Source: Bryopsis sp. KO-2023
Taxonomy: Eukaryota > Chlorophyta > Ulvophyceae > Bryopsidales > Bryopsidaceae
Direction: 5' to 3'
Assembly (NCBI GenBank): GCA_030272585.1
Contig: BSYQ01000007.1
Location: forward strand, 686,001-750,000
DNA: 64,000 bases
The position numbers and the translations under genes were made by a program. How positions within the stretch are numbered: position 1 is the stretch's first letter; each line of letters begins with the position of its first letter. The notes under the pieces are model-generated. The model was not told where the DNA came from, made no database searches, and was given only the letters and a program-made list of their open reading frames with translations. Below are positions 12,701-25,700 of this stretch, one piece after another.

Positions 12701-13176
12701 CCAACCAGTCCTGGATTGCGAAAGAATTCGACGGTCCACTGACGGATTCGCCACCTGAAAATCGATGCCATGTAAATACAAAGACTCAGAACAGCCCTGA
12801 TTGATTTTGTTTTCAATTTCAAGTTACATCCACAACTGCCCATCCCCCCATCAAAAAGAAAGGAAATGGATTTGGATGGCATGTGGGGTCATGTGGCATT
12901 TTGACCAAAGGATTCAAATGTAAAGAAATTCAAACATGAGATCACTCAGATCCAGTTCTCATGTTTTTTTGTGTTACCAAGGAGCTCTGCCATCGCATTC
13001 GGATCACTGACGACCACGTCCTGGGTCCCAACGAGAAGTTGTCTGGTAGCGCCGCCAGGGGCGCCTCCCAAACCATCAACTTTTTTGAATTCCAAGCTCG
13101 CATTTGAAAACACTGCGGCAATGCAAGCTTTTAAAGATTGGCTATCGCCCGCTCGACTATGTAGAACGAACCCCAT
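6779..13176 (-). CDS. MARS: Methionyl-tRNA synthetase, cytosolic, GST-like N-domain and EMAPII C-domain
   Basis: Charges tRNA-Met. Fourteen exons in phase: 13176-12978, 12754-12453, 12183-12073, 11764-11603, 11319-11050, 10836-10630, 10247-10056, 9881-9713, 9409-9261, 8987-8772, 8504-8209, 7858-7633, 7544-7308, 7009-6779; 988 residues. Residues 1-165 form a GST-like domain ([19 protein letters not shown]). The class I core starts near 195 with [12 protein letters not shown] and [19 protein letters not shown] (HIGH motif as HLGN). It continues with the zinc knuckle CPKC...[14 protein letters not shown], and [11 protein letters not shown] (KMSKS motif as KFSKS) near 530, then the anticodon-binding helices. 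A Lys-rich linker precedes an EMAPII/Arc1p-type tRNA-binding domain ([25 protein letters not shown]). Start at ATG 13176; the upstream in-frame codon is TTG. The two-ended architecture is unusual (see findings). Confidence 0.95.
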
Positions 13177-13386
13177 TGTTGCGCTGCATTCAGCTGAGCA
13201 GCGATTTGAAAACAAATATACCAGTCAGGTTTGTGCCGTACAGTCGGACGTCAGAAGCTGCGTTATGGGTGTCAATGACCCCGCCGCCGCCACAGGATCA
13301 TATTGAATCGGCCCTCTTGTGTGCGTTTGCGTCTGTGGGCTTTTTCTTTGAACCGGCTCCTTGTGCTGTTAGAGGGAGGGAAAAAA
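13177..13386. promoter_or_regulatory. Presumed bidirectional promoter, MetRS / small unknown gene
   Basis: Only 210 bases separate the two divergent start codons, so both promoters and 5' UTRs must fit here or overlap the genes. No TATA-like box is convincing. Promoter activity is inferred from arrangement alone. Confidence 0.35.
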
Positions 13387-13934
13387 ATGGCGGATCCCCT
13401 TGAAAATTCCACCCTGGCAGTCAGGACCGAGGGAGACGACAGACAAGTGCGTTTTTGTCCAAGTTGCTGCATTCTATCCTGGATTCTTTCTACATGGTGT
13501 TTTTGTGCAGCATTTTGTTGTTTTTGAAAATTGAGATCAGCAGTTCAAGCTTCCCTGCTCGTGGGATTGTTGCTGTGCCCAGTTCGTTGTCTTTTTCTTG
13601 TTTATTTTAGGGAAGCACTCCCATCGAATTTCACTGCCTCCAGAACAATATCGCTCATCATATTTGGTCGTTTGTGTTGCAATGTAGGCTTTGAAGGAAG
13701 AACTGATCGTTCCCCCGTTTGCTGAAGATGATCCTCTGTTGGCTCATCACTACGACAATATCTTGGAGATTTGCAACAAATATGAGGAGCTGAAGAAAAC
13801 TTTTGCGAAAAATACCAGCGCAGGTAACCCACGAAAGCAAAAGCAGTAGAAACAAAGAGATATTATGCGTTACAGAAGGAAAGTGTGAAGTCAGGGGACC
13901 AGGCAAAAAGTCCAGCAGATTTGTGTTGGTTTGA
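13387..13934 (+). CDS. Small uncharacterised protein, 84 residues
   Basis: Three exons, 13387-13446, 13688-13823 and 13876-13934, joined at phases 0 and 1 with GT-AG borders and ending in TGA. The protein starts MADPLENSTLAVRTEGDD, has an acidic middle (EELIVPPFAEDDPLLAHHYD) and an amphipathic helix (ILEICNKYEELKKTFAKN). It ends in a basic tail (PGKKSSRFVLV). No signal peptide, membrane segment or known motif is visible. The consistent phases and the neighbouring divergent gene support it as real, but its family is unknown to me. The third exon is the least certain part; an alternative 3' end would change the last 20 residues. Confidence 0.5.
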
Positions 13935-14781
13935 TACTGGAGTCTGGATCACAGTCTTCATTTTGGGGAATCTCAAATGCTGTGATGGGAGGCTAGCTTC
14001 AACGTTGCACAAGAATCTTTCAGAAACTGAAGAAACTTGACAGTGGGAGCCTCCACTTGTAAGAAATCTTATTGCAAAGGCAACTGTGAGATGATGTACT
14101 CCTGTGGGCATTGAGCCAGTGGTTCATAAATTCTCCTCAGTCGAACTGTGTCTGGGAACTCTAGGTGATGATCCACCTTCGCCGATTTGTGGAAGTGTCG
14201 CTGCAGCTCCCAGGAAGGAGAACATCGAAAACAACGACCAAAGGCAGGGGGAATCATAGCGCCACTAGATTCTCTGTGCTCAAACCACAAGCACAGAGCA
14301 GTAAAAGGATGCTGAAAGGATCGGTTTTCGAGTTGGTGGGATGTTGTCAAGTGCCATCAAGTAGTAGAGTAGAGTTGTCTTTGTTTTCTTGCTTAATCTA
14401 GGATTCAGGTCTCGAAGAACCCAGAATGAAGTGGATTTCAACCGCTTTCGGGGTGGCACGATTTTGATCAGACAGATTTAACGTACAACTTACAACACCA
14501 GGCAATCGCCTCACAACACCTTTTTGTCGGAATGCATCACCAATCAATAATATGTAGGTCACCGAGCAAAAACCACACACCCACACTCATTTTTTCTGTC
14601 CCCAAAAGAATCCCCCATAAATATCAAACTTCCCTCCCTGTAAACGCAGCTCCAAATCAGTGCGCACGCCAGGAGAGTCAAAATAATAACAAAAAATCCA
14701 ATCATCCCTTCTTCATGTGCATATGTATCTATAGCTGTTGCTTCATTCACGAATGAACGAGTGCCAGACCCAAGTGAACAA
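13935..14781. other. Convergent intergenic region
   Basis: Between the small unknown gene (+) and the CLD1-like gene (-). It probably carries 3' UTRs. Short ORFs show no family motif, and no RNA gene is seen. Confidence 0.45.
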
Positions 14782-15903
14782 TCATAACGTTGCCATCCAC
14801 TCGAGCATTGCAGCATTCACTTGCTCAGGCACTTCATCTTGGGGACAATGACCAGCATCCAGTCCCAGTTTCTTGGAATTGCTGTACAGGTCCATGATTT
14901 TGGTTGCCTTGTCAGGCGTGATCCAAGGATCCCGATCTCCCCACACCAAATACAACGGCACCTTCAATTCCCTCAACAGAGAATCGACGGACGCCCGAGA
15001 TTCAGACGTAGTTCCGCTGATGATCCTGTAGAAAACCTCCGCAGCTCTTTTGTCCTCCGCCGGCAGCAAAATGGATCGAACCAATTCATCGTCCACGCTG
15101 TCGGTGTTGATATACACCCGATCCAGCACCTGCTTCACTCTCGATTTGGTGGAGTAGAACGAGAACATGATCACTGCTCGTTTTACGGATTCCTGGAAGG
15201 CTGCCACGGTCGATTTCCACCAACTCTGGAGCACGTTGAGCTCCTCCGTGTCGACCTCGACGTTCTCACTGTTCGGGTCTTCGAAATAGCCCGCAGAGTT
15301 TAAGCAAATCAGCCCCTTCACCATGTCTGGGTGGCGCGCAGCGGTCGCCAAGCTGACGAAGCCACCCAAACTGTTTCCAGCGAGAACGACCTTCGTATCT
15401 TCGCCGACCACTTCCCGCACGAAATCCGCGACCTGGTCGGACCACACCTGAGCGCCTGTGTAGTCCGTCACCGCTTTTTCGCTGAAACCGAAACCCAGCA
15501 AGTCCAACGCGTAGACTCTATGCTGCTTCGCAAGTTCAGGGATGTTATATCGCCAGTGATAAGCCGACGCCCCGAAACCGTGGATAAGCACGATCGGCTC
15601 CCCACACTCGCCAGCCTGCACGAAGTTCACGGTGTGGTCTCGCCACATCCACTTCTTCCACCCGACTTCGCTCAGCGCAACGCGCTCTCTACCCAGGCTG
15701 TCGTTTTCGAGGGATAGCTGGCGCACTTCGGTAACGATTGGCGCCGCTGGCTGGACTGCCGTCGCGTCCATGACGCACCTGGTCGTTTGAGAAACGTCGA
15801 CTCTGCGACGAACACTGCGAGAAGTGTTTCGTGGGCGCGATAAAGCTCTGAGCGTGTTTCGTCCGGAGACGGTCGAGTGCGGCAGAGTGTTGCAGGGCTG
15901 CAT
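14782..15903 (-). CDS. CLD1: Chlorophyll dephytylase-like alpha/beta hydrolase, plastid
   Basis: Single-exon gene, 373 residues from the ATG at 15903 (the upstream in-frame codon is TTG). The first 50 or so residues are rich in Ser, Thr and Arg with few acidic residues, as in plastid transit peptides. The hydrolase fold shows the oxyanion motif LIHGFGASAYHWRYNIPEL, YALDLLGFGFSEKA, the nucleophile elbow AGNSLGGF (Ser near 178), the acid in LVWGDRDPW and the catalytic His in DAGHCPQDEVPE near 352. This combination and the spacing match the plant plastid hydrolase CLD1 (Arabidopsis AT5G38520), which removes phytol from chlorophyll during photosystem repair. Pheophytinase and other plastid hydrolases share the fold, so the substrate is inferred. 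Head to head with DIM1, 322 bases apart. Confidence 0.85.
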   Translation of the reverse strand: MQPCNTLPHSTVSGRNTLRALSRPRNTSRSVRRRVDVSQTTRCVMDATAVQPAAPIVTEVRQLSLENDSLGRERVALSEVGWKKWMWRDHTVNFVQAGECGEPIVLIHGFGASAYHWRYNIPELAKQHRVYALDLLGFGFSEKAVTDYTGAQVWSDQVADFVREVVGEDTKVVLAGNSLGGFVSLATAARHPDMVKGLICLNSAGYFEDPNSENVEVDTEELNVLQSWWKSTVAAFQESVKRAVIMFSFYSTKSRVKQVLDRVYINTDSVDDELVRSILLPAEDKRAAEVFYRIISGTTSESRASVDSLLRELKVPLYLVWGDRDPWITPDKATKIMDLYSNSKKLGLDAGHCPQDEVPEQVNAAMLEWMATL

Positions 15904-16225
15904 CGTCGTCGAAAGAGGACAAAAACGAACGGAGTGAACCCAAACCTCCGCCAACCACACCAAAATCGCCAGGTTCTAACATTTTCCTCAGGATTCCAGT
16001 ACGACAGTGTCCAGTCAGATTTTGTTTTTAGTAATCATAACGAATATTGTAAAAGTTTCTGCTGTGGGGCTGGGCGACTCCTTCCTCGCAACTGTCGCTG
16101 AGGCTGTTTTGTGTAGCTGGTGCTTGACGAGCTTGAAGTGGGCGGCAGTTGACCTTAGAGGCACAGGAGGTAAAAAAGAAGATAGCGACAAAGATTCTGT
16201 GCCCGGGAAAGACAGGAGTGGAAAA
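15904..16225. promoter_or_regulatory. Presumed bidirectional promoter, CLD1-like / DIM1
   Basis: Gap of 322 bases between two divergent start codons. Both upstream control regions must lie here. No element is recognised; inferred from gene orientation only. Confidence 0.3.
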
Positions 16226-18434
<2,209 letters not shown>

Positions 18435-19928
18435 AGGGAGGATGGTGGCGTAGCAGCCTTAGTGGAGTGTGGGTGGTTTCCTGTAGTGTAGATTGTGGGG
18501 TGTAACATGAGCTCTTCTTCGAAGTATTTCAGTAATCAGTGATCTTTACCTCTTGATAGGATGACAAAAGGAAGAGTATCTGAATTTATGAACATCCACC
18601 TGACGGTTGGTAGCGCATCCAAGATGACAATTGACAACAACTCCATGGAGCTCACAACCAGCAGAGATATATCAATTTTGTGTTCCAAACCTCGTAATTT
18701 GTATCATCGAAGATGAGACAGCCAAACTTAGGGCCACTGTTGGGCTGGTGAAATTTTTAAGAAATTGCACTGGTGCCCTGTTGTTCTCCACTCATACAGC
18801 CACTTAACCACTTAGCTGACCAGTGAACCAGCAGGACACATTCAATCAAACTGAGCATAATTGAATGGAATGTGGAAATGGTGGTGGTGGCTGAACAGCA
18901 CGCCACTGGATGCACCAGTCCCCTCGACTGCTTTCATTCTGCTTTCATTGTTTCATGACAACGTTTACTGAGAGGGATTTTTATTTGTAGTAGAAAACTT
19001 ACATATACATACAGCTGCAATCTATCATTGATGGAACAGCTTTCAACTACCAATACCACAGACTCCCTCTTTTGAGCAGCCACAAAAAATTCTGCAGAGA
19101 TGATATTTGTGTTTTTTCTTTTTTGCCCGTGTTTTTTTTTTCCTCTTTTTTTACAGACCCCCACAATGCTCCCAGATGATTCTCTCTATCAGTAACCCGC
19201 TTCATCAGTCAACCTCTCGTAAAAATACTGGAACTCCAAAAAATATGCGTCAAAACTCCACTTTCTTTTTTGCCTTATGAACTTATCTTTTTGAACCACC
19301 GAACCTGCTACCGGTGAAATGAAAAAAACACACTGCTTTTTATATCATCCTATTTGAACATTAAGTTTTCTTTTTTTTTCCTCCCTTTTTCCCAGAGATT
19401 TCAGTTTTCTTCTCCTTTCTTTTTTTTGGCTATTCGCTTTCATCTGACCCCAAACCCCTGTCACTTGGAGCTAATATGCCAGACCCTTCTTTTTTCTTTG
19501 GCTAAATCTCGATTCACATATTATTAAATATTTTCTCACTCTTTTTCTAGTTTCCCATCCCATTTTTGAACTTTCCCCTTCCCCCCCCCCCTGCCCCGCC
19601 CCTTGATAGGAATTTTGCTCAGCTATTTGAAACCTCGCAACTTTGGATTTTACGTTGTTAAGTACTACACAGAAAAATCGTCTGACCCCCCAAAAAACAC
19701 AGTACTATTTGCCCTCTCTCTAGATTTTCTTTCTTTCGACTTGCAACTTTTTTTTTTTGCTAGACAGCTTTGGTTTGAATTCCATTCGTACAGATTTTTC
19801 AGAGACATCCCTTTGCTGTTGGCCATCCCCACCCAACCCCATCTTTTTCCTTTTTTTTTCTCTACTTTTTTTTTCAAAAGATATTTTCTTTTTCGTTGTG
19901 ATTGCTCACAGTATTGTGCAAAAACGTT

Positions 19929-19967
<39 letters not shown>

Positions 19968-22784
19968 TTTTTTATGTTTTGATTTCCACCTCTTTTCTCG
20001 AGAGAAAGGAGGGACAGAGAGAAAGAGAAAGAGAGAGAGAGACCAACTCAAAAATTATGCGCGTGTGCAGAAAGAAAAGTGCAGAATACCAGGAAACAAT
20101 TTAAAAAAAAGGATGAAAAATAAAAAAAACAAGAAAAATGGCATCAGTGATAACTCCCTACCTTTCCTATTTTTCATGTCTGAAAGAAGAAGCTTAGAAT
20201 GCTTTCTTTCTTTTCTTTTTCTTGAGAATGTGCAATTCTGTGTCGTCCCTTTCTTTTTCCTTTTTTTTTAATAGTGTTTTCTCAGTTTCCGGTCTAAATT
20301 GCATGTCAAGGAATGCAAATCACTCTCTGAATCAGGAATTCAAGAAAAAATGTCCAAAATTGGAAATTAAAAAAAAAAAAGAAATTCAGCAAAAAATATC
20401 GAACCCCTCCCCTCCCCATACTTGTCCAGACCCCCCCTAGACGCTTCTACCGCCGAAGAGAAATGGGGATAACAAAAGAACTGAAAACAAAATAAAACAA
20501 AAAAAAAACAAACCGAAGTCGTGAAAGAGAAATAAAACATGTGTCCAATATAAAAAAAAGAATAAAAAAAGGGAATAAACACCCCCAACCCGACTGTTCT
20601 CCATCTACATTCCAACCCCCCCCCCCCCCCCTCCCCCTTTGAATTTCTTTCCTTTCCTTGAAATTTTGTCCCCCATAGATGTTCCATCAAATCCAACACT
20701 CTGTTTACAAATTTTCTGGCGTCGCCTTGAAATTGCTCCGCGAAGTAAAACCACCACAGAGCTAAGCGACCGTTTTTTTTCTTCTTCTTCTTTAAACTCC
20801 TTTTTCACACATTTCTTTTTCTTCCTTTTTTTTCTACAACACCTAGTTGAGGAGCACAAAAAGAAACCCTCCGTACCACCACCATCCTGACCAGACTTCC
20901 AAATTAAACAAAAAAAATAGAGAGGAAATAAAGGCACAATTCTCACATGTGCGAATTTCCACACCAGAGCTCCTCCTTCTCAACCCTGGCACTTTTTTTT
21001 TCTTTCTTTTTCTGGAAGCACAAAGAAAACCCAACTGCAAAGATTTACCCACCGGGAAGTTCCTAACACCACCACCAACTTGACACATATCATCACCGAC
21101 TTTTCCTTGAAAGCGATTCTCACCGTTTCCCCCCTTTTTTTTGGGCCCCCCCCCCCCCTTTTCAAACCCCTGTCTGAGAGGGGGGGACAAAAAAAAACCC
21201 AAGTGGGTTTTTTTCTTTTCCTTCCCCCAATCCCCCCCCACACACTTTTTCTTTTTTCCTTGCTTCTTCTCCTTTTTTCTTTCAGCAAACAGGCAAATGA
21301 CCTTAATGGTCCGTTTTTCCTTTAAAAAAAAAAACGACGACCAAAGGACTCCCCATCTCTGCCTTCGAACTTGTATTTTTCGCTCCCGGCGTCTTTCAAC
21401 CGCTCTACACTCTTGCTACAAGTCCTATAACAATATCAATGAAACCCAATAAAAATGAACCCAATAACCCAAACCTTCTTCCGTTCCATTTTTTTTTCTT
21501 CCCTTTCTTCCTTCCCCCTTTTTCTCTTTTTTCTTTTTTTTTTCCTTTTTTTTATATCTGTTTTAATGTCGCTATCTTCTTCTTATCTTCTCAAATGCTT
21601 CAAAAAAAAAAAGTCCAAAGAAACATCCACAAAATATGGCGTTCTTTTTCCAACGTACATGTTTCTCTCTTTTCATATACCCCCCCCTTTTTTCAAACCC
21701 TATCCCTCACCATCTCCCCCTTTCCCCTCTTTTTTTTTTCCTTTTACGCGTGAATTTTTCTTTTTTCATTCGATAAAATAGGATGGTGGTACTTTTCCTT
21801 CCTTTTCTACTTCCCACCATCCCTAAATTCGAAAAAAAAACAAACAGAAAGAAAAACAAGAAACCAAAAAAAAACAAGCAAAACAAGCAAACGAACAACC
21901 ATCGAATATATACGTATCTCTCTCTCTCTCTTTCTCTCTCACTCTTTTCTTTTTTCCCCTCCCAAAAACCCACCCCCCCATCCCAACAGATTTTCAGATA
22001 TGGATAAAAAGTTTCATATCTCAGGTGACGACTTTTTCTCAAGATTTTTTTTTTTCCTTTTTGTTATTTTTTTTCCCCCGCTTAATACGTAATGTGTGCC
22101 TCTGCTTCTTCCAATTGCTGAAGAATGAAAAAACCCCTTTTTTTGCAAATCCAACACCTCGCCTCATACCTTAATTTTCGAACCCAAAATTTTTTTTTAA
22201 CCCCAGTGATGGAACCCTCCGCCATCAAATTATGCTGCTGAAACTTGCCCAACCTCTGATATCCGAGAGGCAAATCATGACAAAACAAGAAAAGGCACAG
22301 CTTGAAAAAAACAAAACAAAACCTAATTCTTTTCTCCTTTCCTTTTCCTTCTTTTTCTTTTTTTTCCCCTCCCTCTTGGCTTCGCTTCTCTTTCTTTTCG
22401 TCTTTTTTTTGTTTTTTTGTTTTTCCAGAGTCAACCCACTTACCAAAAAAAAGCAAAAAGATCAAGTTTTAATATTTTTTTTGTTTTGTTTCCCCTCCCA
22501 CACCAAAATCCAAAAAAAAAGAAAGAAAAAAAAGCAACAAAAAGCAACAAAGAATTTTCTCGGTTTCTTTTTTTTTTTTTTGGTTTTGACATGCTACCAC
22601 GACTTGGGGCAAACAGCTCAAGAAAAAAACGATAAAACGATAAAACAAACAATCCAAAGATGGTGTACACATTCCCCCCAACCCAGCTTTTTTTTTTCCC
22701 CCCTTCTTTCTGCTCTCCTTTCTTTTTCGAGTCTTTTCAATCCTTCTGGATGGATGGGAAAATTCTATACAGATTTTCAATTTC
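18435..22784. other. Long non-coding stretch of T/C and A tracts
   Basis: About 4.3 kb without a supportable gene, between the DIM1 stop (+) and the coiled-coil gene stop (-). From about 19.1 kb onwards it consists of T/C-rich runs broken by A-runs and several C-runs of 9-15 (around 19580, 20620, 21150). ORFs here are homopolymer artefacts rich in Phe, Lys, Leu and Pro. It presumably includes both 3' UTRs. Confidence 0.6.
19936..19962. repeat. (TA)n microsatellite
   Basis: About 13 uninterrupted TA units inside the T-rich non-coding stretch. Confidence 0.85.
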
Positions 22785-25700
22785 TTATTTTCTCGGAGCG
22801 GCGGCTGACATCCGTTTCATGGAGGTTCTGCTCTTCGGATGGTAGTCGTTTTGTTTTTTGCTCGCGCTCCCTCTGGAGGCATGCTCGGTGTTCGGCACCC
22901 CAGGGAGGTAGGGCTGTCCATCAGAGAAATCATTCCCCCTCCGTGGAGTTGGGCGGCTCGTGGAGGTATCTGAGGCGGGAGCCCTCGGAATGTTGGATAC
23001 CGATCTCATTCGGGGAGAGGGGGTTTCCAGCCTTATTGAGGAAGAGTGGGATGTAACCAGGTCGTTCAATCGGGGGGTGGGTGTCACCATGCTGGATCTG
23101 CTTTGCGATCTCGGGCGAGGGACGACACCAGCACTGGTGGTGGACCGAGGGGTGATGAGCGATCGGGGAGTCGGCATGGCGACAGATCGAGGGGTAGCCA
23201 AGGCATTCGGGAACTCCGTGCTGACATCGGAGAATCCATCGTGGATATCGACTTCACTGGCGGGGGGTTGACCTCCAAGGAACCTGTTCTCCAAGTCCAT
23301 GATGATCATGTCACGCTCACTCACCTGTTGCTTCAGATTGTCTGACAGCAGCTGCAACTGACGAAGCTCCAATACGGTGTTGTCAGTCTCAGTTGCCAGG
23401 TCAGACGCAATCTGGTAGACCTACAAAAGCAGAAAGAATAGTTCTTCAGACCATGTTCTTGACACATAACCATAAGAGGATTATTCAAAAACGTGAAGCC
23501 TACCTGCAAGAAATGCTCAGCAAGATCGCTCATGGCGGCATAACCATAAGAGGATTATTCAAAAACGTGAAGCCTACCTGCAAGAAATGCTCAGCAAGAT
23601 CGCTCATGGCGGCATCTTTCTCCTCAAGCTTCGTAGTGGTTTCGGCCACAGCCCTCTTTGCATCGTCCAATTCCACAACCATGGTATCCTTGGCGTTTGA
23701 CAGCTGCAACGATGCCTCCGTCAATTCGACGAGCTCTTGGGCAGCCCCAAACAGGTGATCGCTGATTGTGGTCGACATGTCCAAAGGCCATGAGCCCCTC
23801 CTTTGCCTCGGCTGATGCTTCGGCTTCTTTGTGTCTGGTCGAGGGAGCGATTCTCGGGCGGTGTCCCCACCGTTCTCGTTTTCAAGCCTTCTTGGGCTGG
23901 AGAATTTTCTGGGGCTAGACAAGGGGGCTGGGGCAGGTGAAGGCGACAAGGAAAGACTGGTGTCGTCAGCATCTTCCAGCCAGGCTCTGATTTTAGAATC
24001 GTTCTCAGTCATGGGCACGCTCCCTGACGGATCAGGATAGGAAACCGAAACGCTGTTTTTCAAGGTTCTGCGCAAGGCACTCTGCATGATTTTCTCGAGC
24101 TTCCTGCCACCGTTGACAGCCACTCGACCGCCTGCTTCTTTGGGGAGCTCCTCTGGCAGCTGTTCCTCTTCCAGACGCTCTTCCCTCAGCCTCTCTTCTT
24201 GCAAGCGCTCTTCTTGAAGCTTCTCTTCTTGCATCCCTGTCGATCAATCGAAAAAGGGGGAGAGAGATACAATATCTTTCAGCATTTGTACCATCACCAC
24301 CACAGCAACTTCAGGGAAACGAGCTACTTCTCCTCCGCCTCCTTACTTGCGATCTCTTCCCTGAGCTTCTCAGCTTCTTCCTTGAACTCCTTTTCCAACT
24401 TCTCCTTGTCACCTTCCAGGTGGGTGCAACTCTCTTGGAGTTCACTGACCCTTTTTTTGGCTTCCTCCAGCTCATTCTTGAGTTCATCAGCTTTCTTGTT
24501 GTACTCACCCTCCATCTGAGCTTGCGTTTCAGTCATCGTCTTGGTTTTCTTTTCCAAGCCCTCCCGAGTGCCCCTTTCCATGTCAAGGTCTTTTCGAAGA
24601 GTATCAGCACTATCTTGAAGCTGCTTGGTTTCCTCCTGAAAAACCACCACACTTATTTAACACAGGGCCGCTGCTTTGCAGCAAGAGCCAGAAATTGTTG
24701 CATTTTTTTCCCTTTTCAAAACAATGGCAATTGCAGATTGTTTTCAGTGCAGGTGAAACCACAGTCTCTGTCAGACTCAGAAACATATTTGATGTATCTC
24801 GTCACCTCAAAATGATCAATTCTGCGTGTGAGGCCAGTCATTTCCCTCTGAAGATCGGTTTTCTCTTCTCTGAGCTGCTGAACTTGAGCCCTGGCTCTGC
24901 TGCCAGTCAGTTTGGCTTCCTCCAAAGAGGATCGAACCTCCCTGAGTGCCTGCTTCCTCTCATTCAGTTCCTTTGTCAGCTGTTCTTGTCGAGATTTTGC
25001 CTACACAAAACAAGGGAAAAAAAAAGGTTGAACATGCTGAACTCATAAACGGCAGCTGCCTTTTGATCTACAAAAGGCTTGGTTTCGAAACTCCAAGAAC
25101 TGGGGGGAGTAAGAGCAAAGCCATAGGGAAAACACTTTTTTTCTTCATTTGCTCACCCATTCAGCAGCTTCCTCTGCTGCCTCATGCTTGAGCTTGACCT
25201 CCTCCAGAGCTTCCGTCTTTTCTTCACAGGAGCTCTTCAACAAATCGATGCTCCTCTGCAAGATTTCCCTCTCCCCAGAGAGATCCCTGAGTTTGGAACG
25301 CATCCCACACAGATCCTGTTTGAGATTCTCTTGGTCTTTGCCGGCCGCCTTGAGCAGGTCGACCACCTTGGCGGATTCCACCTCACTCGTCTCTGTTTTG
25401 ATCAGAGAATCCTTGACTTTCACCAGGAGGCCTTGGAGAGAAGCAATGATATGCCTGCTGTGTTGCGACCTCACGTCAAGCTGACGGAGAATCTGAATTC
25501 CACACAAAAAAGCCCACTCAGTTTTCAAACCTTTTCTTCCTCTTTCACCAGGGTTGCATTTTTCAAGATTTTTCAAAATTTATTCCTCAGGTTTTTTTGC
25601 ACATTCATGCAGATTCTCACCTTTAACCCATTCTCCACCTTGGCCATCTTGTCGCCATGGTTCTGCGACCAAACTTCTCCCCCCAGATCGTTTTCGATTT

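Noticed and set aside
15331-15717. Plus-strand ORFs over the CLD1-like gene
   Set aside because: Antisense to a frame with a full alpha/beta-hydrolase catalytic triad.
18934-22780. Many 60-130-codon ORFs in the T/A tracts
   Set aside because: Composition is dictated by homopolymers; no motif, no splice structure.
22232-23056. 274-codon plus-strand ORF
   Set aside because: Starts in homopolymer spacer (Lys/Phe/Pro runs) and runs antisense into the coiled-coil gene's last exon.
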